NCBI RefSeq assembly: GCF_029382225.1
Contig: NZ_JARLTC010000026.1
Location: forward strand, 62,001 to 126,000
Reading direction: 5' to 3'
Source: Spongiactinospora sp. TRM90649
Lineage (GTDB): Bacteria; Actinomycetota; Actinomycetes; Streptosporangiales; Streptosporangiaceae
Length of the DNA stretch: 64,000 nt
Positions 1-8,164 of the stretch are shown here, in pieces (position 1 is the first letter of the stretch; every line of letters begins with the position of its first letter). The notes under the pieces were generated by a model. That model did no database searches. It had not been told where the DNA came from and worked only from the letters and a program-made list of their open reading frames with translations. The position numbers were made by a program, and so were the translations under genes.

Positions 1-129
1 CAGCGCGCGGACGTTCCACCCGGCGCACGGCGTGGGGTCGTCCATCTGGCCGGGGGCGACGCTCTCGACGAGCGCGCCCACCTCGTCCAGGATCCGGGCG
101 CAGCCGTTGAGCAGCTCGGCCGGGGTCAT
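1..129 (-). CDS. DinB-like / mycothiol-dependent maleylpyruvate isomerase-type protein, N-terminal part only
   Basis: Only the first 43 codons lie in the window; the gene runs off the left edge. The visible protein starts MTPAELLNGCARILDEVG and contains DDPTPCAGWNVRAL, the TPC-x-W-(D/N)-VRALV signature of the actinobacterial TIGR03086/maleylpyruvate-isomerase N-terminal family, a DinB-like four-helix metal-binding fold. The ATG at 129 overlaps the TGA of the upstream MerR gene as ATGA, so the two were probably translated together. Substrate unknown. Confidence 0.7.
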   Translation of the reverse strand, partial: MTPAELLNGCARILDEVGALVESVAPGQMDDPTPCAGWNVRAL

Positions 130-715
130 CGCGGCGGGCGCCTCCAGCGCCCAGGCGACGTCGCTCTCCAGGCGGCGGCCTGCTCGGCGGTCGGCTCGCC
201 GGGGAGGCCGGGAGTGGCGGCGAAGATCCCCTCCCGGTACGGGGACGGGCACACGTCCCGCATCGTGCGCGCCACGAAGCCGTGCACGATCGCGTCGCGT
301 TCGGCGGCGGGCAGCCGGGCCAGGTCGGTCATCGTCGTGAGCTCCTCGATGTCGGGCCGCCGGTGGGTGGCCGATCTCAGTACCGCCAGTTGCAGTTGGA
401 GGGTCGCGATCCGGGCCTCGATCGCGTCGGCGTGGGCTCCGGCGACCTCCGCGAGGTCGCGCCGCTCGCCGACGACGTCGCGGATCACCGCCATGCCCAT
501 GCCGAGTTCGCGCAGCGCCCGGGCCAGGCGCAGCCGGGCGACCGCGTCCGCGTCGTAGCGCCGGTACCCGGCGCCGGTGCGGGTGACCGGCGCGACCACG
601 CCGATGTCGGACCAGTGGCGGATCGTCTCACCGTCATGCCGGTGAGCCGGGCCACCTCACCGATGCTCAGCAGAGGATCGTCGTCCGCGTTGCCTGGGTC
701 GGCCGCGTTGTCCAT
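126..715 (-). pseudogene. MerR-family regulator with a one-base frameshift in the DNA-binding domain
   Basis: From the ATG at 715 the protein reads LLSIGEVARLTGMTVR, the first helices of a MerR winged HTH. The frame then breaks near 636. The next frame continues with IRHWSDIGVVAPVTRTGAGY and a normal MerR dimerisation helix to a stop at 126. Adding one G after GTGAG gives the expected VRTIRHW, so a single base has been lost, either a real mutation or a sequencing error. The C-terminal tail (PTAEQAAAWR onward) is also shorter than usual for this type. It ends by ATGA overlap with a DinB-like gene, its probable operon partner. Confidence 0.7.
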
Positions 716-1016
716 GGGACCAAGTCTCCGGTCTCCTGGCGTGGGAGAGTCAAGCCCGCCGCCATAGCACGGCGTAGATGACTCATTGGTATCGCCGAAA
801 ACACCCGTGAGATGCCCTGGAAAAGCCGATGCCGCGATTTGCGCGGGCTGGAAAAGCCTGTCTTGACAACGTGATCCAGGTGGATGGTCATGACGATTGA
901 AGCGGTTCGTGTTAGGAGTGTAAGAGTCGCTTTGACAAAAGAGCGACCTACCGGCCGACAGGAGGATCCGTGTCGCACCCCCCACAAGAGCAGGGTCCGG
1001 AGAAGGGACGTCGCAG
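716..1016. other. Intergenic region between MerR and the subtilase
   Basis: About 300 bp with no credible gene. It must carry promoters for both divergent genes. TTGACA hexamers sit at 863-868 and 932-937; the second lies inside an imperfect inverted repeat (GTCGCTTT / AAAGAGCGAC, 926-947). I could not pair either with a convincing -10 box. A purine-rich ribosome-binding site (GGAGAAGGGA) precedes the subtilase ATG. Confidence 0.4.
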
Positions 1017-4000
1017 ATGACCGGGAAAACCAGGATCGCGACGTTCGGCCTGGCCGTCACCCTGGGGCTGATCATGCCGCTGGGTTCGGCGAACGCGACC
1101 CGCACACAGTATGCCGCCGATCGAGCACATAGCGATTCCAAACGTGCATCCAATCATTCGCCGGAAACACGAAAAGCCGGAGCGTCGATATCCGGCGCGG
1201 CCTCGGTCACGCTGGTGACCGGAGACCGGGTCAAGCTGTACGCGCAGGGTGAATCGGGCCCCACCTACGAGATCGAGCCCGGCCCCGGCCGGGAAAAGGT
1301 GCGGTTCAGCGCTCAGGAACGCGACGGTCACTTGAGCGTCCTTCCGCTCGACGCGGCGCCGCTCGTCGCGCGCGGCCTGGTGGACGCGCGCCTGTTCGAC
1401 GTCACACGGCTCGTCGCGTGGGGCTACGACGACGGCCACAGCGCCGAGGTGCCGTTGATCGTCCGCTCGGCCGCGGCCCCCCGGCTCGCCGCCAAGGCGG
1501 CCAAGGGCGGCTGGCGCAGCGACGCGCTCGACCTCTCCACGATGAAGATCGCCAAGAGCGGCGCGGGACAGGCGTGGCGGGAGCTGACGGCGGGCGCGTC
1601 CGGCCGTTCCCTCGCCGCCGGGGTCACCCGGGTGTGGCTGGACGGCAAGCGCACGCCGTACCTGGACCGCAGCACGCGCCAGATCGGCGCGCCCGCCGCC
1701 TGGAAACGGGGCCTCACCGGCAAGGGCGTAACGGTGGCCGTGCTGGACAGCGGCTACGACGGACGCCATCCCGACTTCCAGGACACCGCCGTCACCGGCG
1801 CGGACTTCTCCGGCGAAGGCGACTTCATGGACGCCATGGGCCACGGCACCCACCTGGCCTCCATCATCGCCGGATCTGGAAAGGGATCGGGCGGCAAGTA
1901 CCAGGGCGTGGCCCCCGGCGCCGACCTCGCCATCGGCAAGGTCGCCGGAGCCTTCAGCGGCTACACCGACTCCTCCATCCTGCGCGGCATGGACTGGGCC
2001 GCCGCCGACGCCAAGGCCAGGGTCGCCCTGCTGAGCCTCGGCACGAACGGCGACGACCAGGCGTCCGATCCGCTTGAGGAGGCGGTCAACACCCTCACCG
2101 AGCTGTACGGCACGCTGTTCGTGGTAGCCGCGGGCAACGACGGCCCCGGCAAGGCCACGCTCGCCAGCCCGGCGGGCGCCGACGCCGCGCTCACCGTCGG
2201 CGCGGTCAACAAGAGCGACCTGCTCGCCGGATTCTCCGCCCGGGGGCCGCGCACCGGCGACCACGCGGTGAAGCCCGACCTCACCGCGCCCGGAGTGGCG
2301 ATCACCGCCGCGACGACCGTCGGCCTCGACCAGAACGGCGTCTACACCGCCGAGAGCGGCACGTCGATGGCGGCGGCGCACGTCGCGGGCGCGGCGGCGC
2401 TGCTCGCCGAGGCGCACCCGGACTGGAAGGCCGAGGAGCTGAAGGGCGCGCTGATCGGCACGGCGACGCCGCACTCGTCGCTCGGCGCCTACGAGCAGGG
2501 CGCGGGGCGCGTCGACGTGGACCGGGCGACCGCACGGCCGCTGACGGCCACGCCGGGCAACGTGTGGGCGACCCTGCCGCACGGCGAGGCCGCACCGGTG
2601 ACGAAGACGATCACCTACACCAACGCGGGCGACCGCACCCTCTTCCTCGACCTGCGCGTGGAGAGCGCGCAGCCCGGCGCCGAGTTACCCGCCGGGCTGC
2701 TGAAGCCGTCCGCGACCCGGGTGAAGGTGCCCGCGCGCGGGCAGGCGTCGGTGACGCTGACCCTGAACCGCGCCGGCGCCGAACCCGGCGAGTACCCGGG
2801 TGTCCTCGTCGCGTCGCTGGGCAAGGACGTGGTGCTGCGGACCCTGGCCGGCGCGTACGTCGAGCCCGAGTCGTACGACGTCACGTTCCGGCTGCTCGGC
2901 AGGGACGGCGAGCCCGCCGTCTTCTCCGGCGCTCTGGTGTACGACCTGGAGCGGGACTGGCTGGAGAACGTGGCGCTCTACGAGGGCGTCGGCCAGGCCA
3001 GGCTGCCCGCCGGGAACTGGACGGTGCAGGGCTACATCACGAACCCGGACCCGACCATGCGCGACCCCTACAGCGTGCTGGCGCACACATCCGTGCAGGT
3101 GGACGCCGACCACCGCGAGGTGGTCGTGGACGCGCGGCAGGGCCGCAAGGTCGGCTTCACCCTGGACGACCCCGGCGCGGTGCAGAACGCGACCGTGATC
3201 ACGACCATGACCCACGCGGCGGCGGGCCGGGTGTTCCGGTCGATGCAGGGCGGCTCGGTCGCGGGCCCCGAGGGAAGCCTGTACGTCATTCCCTCGCAGG
3301 TCCCGGGGGCCACGTACCGGGCGCACAACGTGTGGTTCAGGGGCACCGACGTCCGGTATGACCTGGTTCAGGAGCGCCGGGGCGGCCTGCCCGAGGACCC
3401 CGTCTACGGCGCGGCCGTCAAGGACCTGGCGAAGATCACCATGGTGAACCGGGGGCCGGGTGTGTCGTTCCCCGGAGCCGTCGCGGCGGCCCCCACGGGA
3501 ACGCCCTTCATGTCGACGCGGGCGCAGGTCCCCGGCACGCTGGTCAACTACCGCACCTATCGGCCGGGCACCCTGCTCTGGGACACGGTGCTGCACGTCG
3601 GGCCCGGCCACAACGTGCTGAGCCTCGGCCGGAACATCGTCGAACGGTCCGCCACCGAGACGTGGAACCGCGCCGCCTACGGGCCGGGCCTGCAGCCCAG
3701 CGGCCTGGTCAGGGACGGCAACGAGCTGAGCTTCTCCGGCGGCATGCAGTACGCCGACCCAGAGCCCGGCCGGATCGGGATGGAGATCTACAGCGAGGGC
3801 GAGGCCACGCTCACCTCGGACGGCGAGGTGCTCGAACGCACCGACTGCGTGATCCCGAGGGGCGGCATCGCGTGCGGGCTTGAGGCGACACTCCCGGAGG
3901 AGAACGCGTCCTACACGCTGACGGAGGTCAGCAAGCGGAACGTCCCATACGCCTCGCTGGCCACGCGGGTGGAGACGAGCTGGACGTTCGACTCGCAGGG

Positions 4001-4349
4001 CACCGCGGACGCCCGGCCGATCCAGCGGCTCGCCGCGCGGATCGCCCCGGCCGGGCTGGACGAGCTGAACCGGGCCAGGCGCACGGTGAACATCCCGCTG
4101 GGGATCACCATCGACTGTGTGCCGAGTGACCACTACTTCTGGTTGAAGCGGCTGACGGTGGAGGCGTCGTACGACGACGGGGCGACGTGGCAGCCGCTGG
4201 CCGTCCGGAACAGTTCGGCGCGGCAGTACTCGGCCGTGGTGAAGCCGTCGGCCACCGGGGAGTTCGTGTCCCTGCGGGTGACGGCGACCGCGTCCGACGA
4301 CAAGCGGCTGACCCAGACGGTCATCCGCGCGTACGGGCTCAAGGACTGA
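1017..4349 (+). CDS. Secreted subtilisin-like (S8) serine protease, 1110 aa
   Basis: Residues 1-29 form a Sec signal peptide (MTGKTRIATFGLAVTLGLIM, cleavage near SANA). A propeptide of about 200 residues follows. The S8 domain has Asp244 in VLDSG, His276 in GHGTH, oxyanion Asn374 in AAGND and Ser450 in GTSMAAAH, so the catalytic residues are complete. Residues from about 510 to 1110 are a long beta-rich extension without a recognisable anchor, so the enzyme is probably released from the cell. GGAGAAGGGA supports the ATG at 1017. It converges on an S1 protease and shares a hairpin terminator with it. Substrate unknown; nutrient proteolysis is the default guess. Confidence 0.9.
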   Translation: MTGKTRIATFGLAVTLGLIMPLGSANATRTQYAADRAHSDSKRASNHSPETRKAGASISGAASVTLVTGDRVKLYAQGESGPTYEIEPGPGREKVRFSAQERDGHLSVLPLDAAPLVARGLVDARLFDVTRLVAWGYDDGHSAEVPLIVRSAAAPRLAAKAAKGGWRSDALDLSTMKIAKSGAGQAWRELTAGASGRSLAAGVTRVWLDGKRTPYLDRSTRQIGAPAAWKRGLTGKGVTVAVLDSGYDGRHPDFQDTAVTGADFSGEGDFMDAMGHGTHLASIIAGSGKGSGGKYQGVAPGADLAIGKVAGAFSGYTDSSILRGMDWAAADAKARVALLSLGTNGDDQASDPLEEAVNTLTELYGTLFVVAAGNDGPGKATLASPAGADAALTVGAVNKSDLLAGFSARGPRTGDHAVKPDLTAPGVAITAATTVGLDQNGVYTAESGTSMAAAHVAGAAALLAEAHPDWKAEELKGALIGTATPHSSLGAYEQGAGRVDVDRATARPLTATPGNVWATLPHGEAAPVTKTITYTNAGDRTLFLDLRVESAQPGAELPAGLLKPSATRVKVPARGQASVTLTLNRAGAEPGEYPGVLVASLGKDVVLRTLAGAYVEPESYDVTFRLLGRDGEPAVFSGALVYDLERDWLENVALYEGVGQARLPAGNWTVQGYITNPDPTMRDPYSVLAHTSVQVDADHREVVVDARQGRKVGFTLDDPGAVQNATVITTMTHAAAGRVFRSMQGGSVAGPEGSLYVIPSQVPGATYRAHNVWFRGTDVRYDLVQERRGGLPEDPVYGAAVKDLAKITMVNRGPGVSFPGAVAAAPTGTPFMSTRAQVPGTLVNYRTYRPGTLLWDTVLHVGPGHNVLSLGRNIVERSATETWNRAAYGPGLQPSGLVRDGNELSFSGGMQYADPEPGRIGMEIYSEGEATLTSDGEVLERTDCVIPRGGIACGLEATLPEENASYTLTEVSKRNVPYASLATRVETSWTFDSQGTADARPIQRLAARIAPAGLDELNRARRTVNIPLGITIDCVPSDHYFWLKRLTVEASYDDGATWQPLAVRNSSARQYSAVVKPSATGEFVSLRVTATASDDKRLTQTVIRAYGLKD

Positions 4350-4356
4350 GACCGGC

Positions 4357-4413
4357 CCCCGCCCCGGAGGCTTCCAGTGTTTCCTGTGTTTCCGGTGTCT
4401 CTCCGGGGCGGGG
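4357..4413. terminator. Bidirectional terminator between convergent protease genes
   Basis: A perfect 13-bp inverted repeat (CCCCGCCCCGGAG at 4357-4369, CTCCGGGGCGGGG at 4401-4413) encloses a 31-nt loop. It lies 7 nt after the subtilase stop and immediately before the end of the opposite S1 protease gene, where a shared factor-independent terminator would sit. There is no U-tract, as is common in high-GC actinomycetes. Confidence 0.7.
4372..4398. repeat. Three tandem 9-bp units in the terminator loop
   Basis: TTCCAGTGT, TTCCTGTGT and TTCCGGTGT follow each other without a gap and differ only at the fifth base. The array fills most of the loop of the 4357-4413 hairpin. Confidence 0.8.
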
Positions 4414-4414
4414 T

Positions 4415-5533
4415 TCAGTTCACCAGCAGGGTCACGCCGAAGTCGGTGAAGGCACTGGTGATCGGCTGGAACAGCAGATGCGAGCCGTTGACGGCGGAGA
4501 CGGACCCCTTGGCGATCACCTTGCCCCCGGACGTGGTATGGACGGGGCCGCCGCTGTCGCCGGGCATGGCCGCCGCTCGGCCGCTGATCCGGACGGCGTC
4601 CACCAGGTTGGTGACATATGTGGACCCGCCGTAGTTGTCGGTGAGCACGGCCGCGTAGACGTGACCGGTCACCCGCAGATCGGCGATGCCCCGGCTGGCG
4701 GCGCCCGACGACTCGACCACCTCGCCGGGGTAGACGTAGTCCCAGCCCGCGACTCCCGCCTTGGTGTCGGCGCCCACGCCGACATAGACGGTCGCCGCGC
4801 CGCTCGACTGGATCAGCAGCAGGTCGTGCGGGGCGCTCTTCTCCTCGGCGACGCCGACCACGCGGCGGTTGTCGCCGTTGTGCCACCCGCCGCCGACCCG
4901 GCCGCAGTGCCCGGCGGTCAGCAGGAAGGTCCGGCCGTTCTTGGCGACCGGGAACCCGCTGGTGCAGCGGGGGAGCGGCAGGCCGGGGTCGTCGTTGGAC
5001 AGCACCGCGCCGCCGGAGAACGGCGGCGTGTCCGCCTGCCGCGAGGTCAGCGTGGGCACGTCGGAGACCTCGGTCGTGTACGGCACGCCGATCTCGGGTG
5101 TGCCGAGGTCGGCGGGGTCGGCGTCCTTGCGGATCCACAGGACGAGCCCACTCGAATCGGGCGCGAGCCGTACGCCGATGACCGGGCCCTCTGGGTTCGC
5201 CTGGATGGCTCGCGCGATGATCTCGGCCTGCGAGCGCAGTTCGGCCAGCGAGTGCGCGGCCGGGGACACCTCGACCGGGGCGACCCGGCGCGCCCGGTCC
5301 AGCGCGGCGCCGATCGGGGGGACGCCCTTCCAGTACAGGCGGACGCTCTGGGCGGTGACGACGATGCCGCCGAAACCGCCGTCCTCGCCACCGCTTTCCT
5401 GCTCGACGGCCGTGCGAATGATTCCGGCCGCCGCGGTGACCGCGTCCGGGCCCGCCGTCGCACCGGCCGGAGGTGGAGTGAGCCCGACCGCGACGAGGAG
5501 CGCGACAATCGCGATGGTCAGACTTCTGGACAT
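4415..5533 (-). CDS. Secreted trypsin-like (S1) serine protease, 372 aa
   Basis: A signal peptide (MSRSLTIAIVALLVAVGLTP, cut near AGA) is followed by a pro-region and a chymotrypsin-fold domain. His209 is in LLTAGHCG, the likely acid Asp237 in SAPHDLLLIQ and Ser327 in GDSGGPV. The arrangement resembles the streptogrisin/alpha-lytic group, in which the pro-region is a folding chaperone removed outside the cell. It is a close paralogue of the gene at 5784-6983: both share an N-terminal motif around VPYTTEVSDVPTLTSRQAD, so this is a tandem duplication. Start chosen at ATG 5533 from the signal peptide and AAAGG upstream. Confidence 0.85.
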   Translation of the reverse strand: MSRSLTIAIVALLVAVGLTPPPAGATAGPDAVTAAAGIIRTAVEQESGGEDGGFGGIVVTAQSVRLYWKGVPPIGAALDRARRVAPVEVSPAAHSLAELRSQAEIIARAIQANPEGPVIGVRLAPDSSGLVLWIRKDADPADLGTPEIGVPYTTEVSDVPTLTSRQADTPPFSGGAVLSNDDPGLPLPRCTSGFPVAKNGRTFLLTAGHCGRVGGGWHNGDNRRVVGVAEEKSAPHDLLLIQSSGAATVYVGVGADTKAGVAGWDYVYPGEVVESSGAASRGIADLRVTGHVYAAVLTDNYGGSTYVTNLVDAVRISGRAAAMPGDSGGPVHTTSGGKVIAKGSVSAVNGSHLLFQPITSAFTDFGVTLLVN

Positions 5534-5584
5534 TGGAGTGGCCTTTCAGAAAATGGCCAGGGAAATCGCCGTAAAAAGACGGGT

Positions 5585-5615
5585 CCCCGGCGAGTGGAGA
5601 GGCTACTCGCCGGGG
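5585..5615. terminator. Hairpin between the two S1 protease genes
   Basis: Perfect 11-bp arms CCCCGGCGAGT (5585-5595) and ACTCGCCGGGG (5605-5615) enclose a 9-nt loop. For transcription from the upstream protease gene it lies about 170 nt past the stop. It is also only about 50 nt before the start of the downstream protease gene, so it may act as a terminator or as a leader structure. Confidence 0.55.
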
Positions 5616-5722
5616 GGTGTGACGGGGATCAGCCGCTGGGGCCGACGTGCCGCCGGGAATGGAGTTAGGTGTTACCGGTTTCGCTACCGGTTTTCATTGG
5701 CGGGGTTCAGCGCACTGGGCGC

Positions 5723-5792
5723 GGAAGGCCCGCCGGTTCAGGAAGGCCAGCCGGTTGGGAAGGCCGCCCGGTCGGGAAGGCCGTCAGTTCAC
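5723..5792. repeat. Four imperfect tandem repeats of 17-18 bp
   Basis: Units starting GGAAGGCC at 5723, 5741, 5758 and 5775 share the core GGAAGGCC(c/a/g)(g/c)CCGGTT. The last unit runs over the stop codon of the S1 protease at 5784-5786, so the array grew from, or into, the gene's 3' end. Confidence 0.75.
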
Positions 5793-6983
5793 CAGCGGCG
5801 AGACGCCGAAGTCGACGATCGCCGTGGAGAAGGGCTGGAAGAACAGGTGGGTGCCGCTGACCGCGGAAGCGGAACCCTTGGCGACCACCTTCCCCGTCGC
5901 CCCGTAGTCGACGAAGATGGGGGCGCCGCTGTCGCCGCCCTGAGCCGGCACCTGCCCGTTGAGCTGGACGGTGTCGACCTGGTTGGTGATGTACGCGTTG
6001 TTGCCGTAGGTGTCACGGACCACGAGCGCGTACACGTAACCCGTCACCCAGAGGTTGGAGACGGTGCCGCTGGTCGCCCCGGAGGACTTCACCACATCAC
6101 CGGTGTAGACGTAGTCCCAGCCGGCGACGCCCTTCTTGGTGTTGGTCGTGGTCGAGCCGTCGTAGATGTTCCCGGCGGCGTTGGCCGGCACCAGCAGCAG
6201 GTCGTGCGGACCGTTCTTCTCGGTCGTCGTGCCGATGGTGGTGGTGCCGTTGCGGAACTGGCTGCCGACCTGGCCGCAGTGGCCGGCGGTCAGCAGGTAC
6301 TTCTGGCTGTTCTTGGTGACCGGGAACCCGCTGGTGCACGAGTACTGCGCGCCGGGGTCCTGGTTGGTCAGGACGATCCCGCCCGAGTGCGGAGCCGTGT
6401 CGGCCTGCCGCGAGGTCAGGGTGGGCACGTCGGAGACCTCGGTCGTGTACGGCACGCTGATCTGCGGCGTGCCGAGGTTGCCGGGGTCGGCGCCCTTGCG
6501 GATCCGCAGGATCAGGCCGCTCGAATCGGGGGCCAGTTCCACCCCGATGACCGGGCCGTCCAGGTCGGCCTGGATGTCGGCGGCGATCACGTCGGCCTGG
6601 CCCTGCAGCTCGGCCAGCGAGTGGTCGGCGGGCAGGACCTCGACCTCGGCGACCTCGCGCGCCTGGCTCAGCGCGGCGCCGAACGAGGCGGGCGGCGTGC
6701 CCTTCCAGAAGAGCTGGACGCCGTCGTCGGTCAGGACGATGTTGCCGAAACCGCTGTCCTTCTCCTTCTCAACGGCCGCGCGAATGATCTTCGCGGCCTG
6801 GCTGACCTCGGTCCGGTCGGCCTGCGACTTCGCGTCCGGACGAGGAATCTGATAGGTGGACGCCGGCGTGGTGGTGCCCGGCTTGGGGTTCTGTATCTGG
6901 CTCGCCATCGCACTGGCGGCCGGCAGGGCGAGCCCTGCGGCGGTGGCTAACGCGACAACGGTAAAAGTAAGTCTCTTACGCAC
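5784..6983 (-). CDS. Secreted trypsin-like (S1) serine protease, paralogue of the neighbouring gene, 399 aa
   Basis: The start is the GTG at 6983, with AAAGGA about 9 nt upstream and a good signal peptide (MRKRLTFTVVALATAAGLAL, cut near AMA). A longer reading from 7055 adds 24 residues ahead of that signal and is unlikely. After a pro-region, the S1 domain shows His235 (LLTAGHCG), Asp261 (GPHDLLLV) and Ser352 (GGDSGAPI). The sequence matches the gene at 4415-5533 over most of its length, but it has a GDSGAP rather than GDSGGP active-site loop, so specificity may differ. Probably exported, self-processed and released. Confidence 0.85.
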   Translation of the reverse strand: MRKRLTFTVVALATAAGLALPAASAMASQIQNPKPGTTTPASTYQIPRPDAKSQADRTEVSQAAKIIRAAVEKEKDSGFGNIVLTDDGVQLFWKGTPPASFGAALSQAREVAEVEVLPADHSLAELQGQADVIAADIQADLDGPVIGVELAPDSSGLILRIRKGADPGNLGTPQISVPYTTEVSDVPTLTSRQADTAPHSGGIVLTNQDPGAQYSCTSGFPVTKNSQKYLLTAGHCGQVGSQFRNGTTTIGTTTEKNGPHDLLLVPANAAGNIYDGSTTTNTKKGVAGWDYVYTGDVVKSSGATSGTVSNLWVTGYVYALVVRDTYGNNAYITNQVDTVQLNGQVPAQGGDSGAPIFVDYGATGKVVAKGSASAVSGTHLFFQPFSTAIVDFGVSPLVN

Positions 6984-7282
6984 CGAGTAGTCCTTTCGGA
7001 TTCTCACTTGAGCGTTTTCCCGTGTGACGCTTCCCGCCGTCGTACGCGACGGCACCAGGATATGGCGCTCATCGAAGGCGGGAAACGACGGATATTAGAT
7101 GACCACTTCCCGACATACCCGTTCGGCCTTTTGGGCCGCTGTCCCAAAGCCGACAGTACATAGTCTCGCCGCAATCTTCAAACAAGATCACCGGGCGGAC
7201 ATTTCGGCATTCTTATTAGTCCCCTTACATCCCGGTCGATTGTTGCGGAATCACTGTGGCGGGCAGTGGTCTGCTCCGTTGG

Positions 7283-7300
7283 GGTAAGACCGGCCTTACC
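7283..7300. promoter_or_regulatory. 18-bp imperfect palindrome, possible operator
   Basis: GGTAAGACC / GGCCTTACC, one mismatch across the dyad, in the intergenic region before the MarR gene. It could be an operator. No cognate regulator can be assigned from sequence. Confidence 0.35.
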
Positions 7301-7565
7301 TTTACGTCAAGGCTCGTCACCGAGGGCATGGACGGCGGTGCGGAGAGTGGATAGGGCCGCTATCACGCCGCGGGTAGAGCGAGGAATTATGACCTTCGTC
7401 ACATGGCGCTTCGTGTCAGGGAATGCCCTTTCCGTCAACGGCGGCCCCATCAAGGAAAGATCGTGTCAATCCACAGGTCAGCGCGCCGCCGACCGGGTGA
7501 TAAAACGGTCGAGAGCGTAATCCGGTCATCATCCGATCGGTCCGGAACCGGCCTTTATGGCCAGC

Positions 7566-7584
7566 CGAACAATTTGTTCGACAA
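7566..7584. promoter_or_regulatory. Overlapping palindromes upstream of marR, likely autoregulatory operator
   Basis: CGAACAATTTGTTCG (7566-7580) is a perfect odd-centre palindrome, and TTGTTCGACAA (7574-7584) overlaps it. TTGT-N3-ACAA dyads of this kind are typical of MarR-family operators, and the site lies about 80 nt upstream of the chosen MarR start. Confidence 0.5.
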
Positions 7585-7652
7585 TCAAAATCCCGTCCAG
7601 ATAATGCGATAAGGGGGTGGCCGGCCGTGCCGGGCCCTCGGGCGGGCGCGGT

Positions 7653-7658
7653 TAGATT
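7653..7658 (+). promoter_or_regulatory. Putative -10 box for a leaderless marR transcript
   Basis: TAGATT ends 7 nt before the GTG at 7666, the spacing expected when transcription starts at the start codon. No Shine-Dalgarno sequence precedes that GTG. Confidence 0.35.
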
Positions 7659-7665
7659 GGGCCTC

Positions 7666-8160
7666 GTGACAGGCTCGGACCCGACCGCCACGCCCGGTCG
7701 ATGGCAACTCGTGCACGCCCTGCTGGCCGAGATGGACGCGCAGATCGAGTCCCTCTACGTCGAGCGCGGCATCGAAGGGGTGCGGCCCCGGTACGCCTAT
7801 CCGCTGATCCGCCTCGCGCACACCGGGCCGCTGACCATCCGCGAACTGGCGGACTCGCTGGGCCGTACGCACTCGGCGATCAGCCAGACGGTCGCCGCCA
7901 TGCGGCGTGAGGGCCTGGTCGAATCCGAACCCGGGGCCGACGCCCGCACCCGCCGTATCCACCTGACCGACCGGGGCCGCGCCCTCGTCCCCTTCCTGGC
8001 GGCCGAGTGGCGCGCCACCGAGGCCGCCGTCGCCGAACTCGACGACGAACTGCCTCACCCGCTCAGCGCCGTCGCCGCCGAACTGGAGGCCGCCCTGCGG
8101 CGGCGTTCGCTCCGCGACCGGATCCTCGCCCACCTCGACGCCACGGCCCCCGGTAGCTGA
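7666..8160 (+). CDS. MarR-family transcriptional regulator, 164 aa
   Basis: A winged HTH protein: LIRLAHTGPLTIRELADSLG, then RTHSAISQTVAAMRREGLVE as recognition helix, then a wing with DARTRRIHLTDRGRA, the classic MarR/DUF24-type order. It probably represses itself and nearby genes and releases DNA on binding a small aromatic or oxidant ligand. I use the GTG at 7666 because of the leaderless promoter arrangement; an in-frame GTG at 7627 would add 13 residues of low-quality sequence. It converges on the SDR gene with a 4-nt gap. Confidence 0.8.
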   Translation: MTGSDPTATPGRWQLVHALLAEMDAQIESLYVERGIEGVRPRYAYPLIRLAHTGPLTIRELADSLGRTHSAISQTVAAMRREGLVESEPGADARTRRIHLTDRGRALVPFLAAEWRATEAAVAELDDELPHPLSAVAAELEAALRRRSLRDRILAHLDATAPGS

Positions 8161-8164
8161 ACGC

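Larger units (their letters stand above)
6984..7665. other. Long intergenic region with several palindromes
   Basis: About 680 bp without a convincing gene, less GC-rich than its surroundings. It holds the promoter side of the S1 protease (leftward) and of the MarR gene (rightward). Short open frames inside it have poor codon bias and no ribosome-binding site. The two clearest palindromes (7283-7300 and 7566-7580) are listed separately. Confidence 0.5.

Noticed and set aside
5723..5792. CRISPR-like repeat arrays (also 48400-48459 and 4372-4398)
   Set aside because: Units are directly adjacent, short and without spacers; no cas genes are present.
7099..7287. A small gene in the 6984-7665 gap
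   Set aside because: Poor third-position bias, no ribosome-binding site, no recognisable protein.
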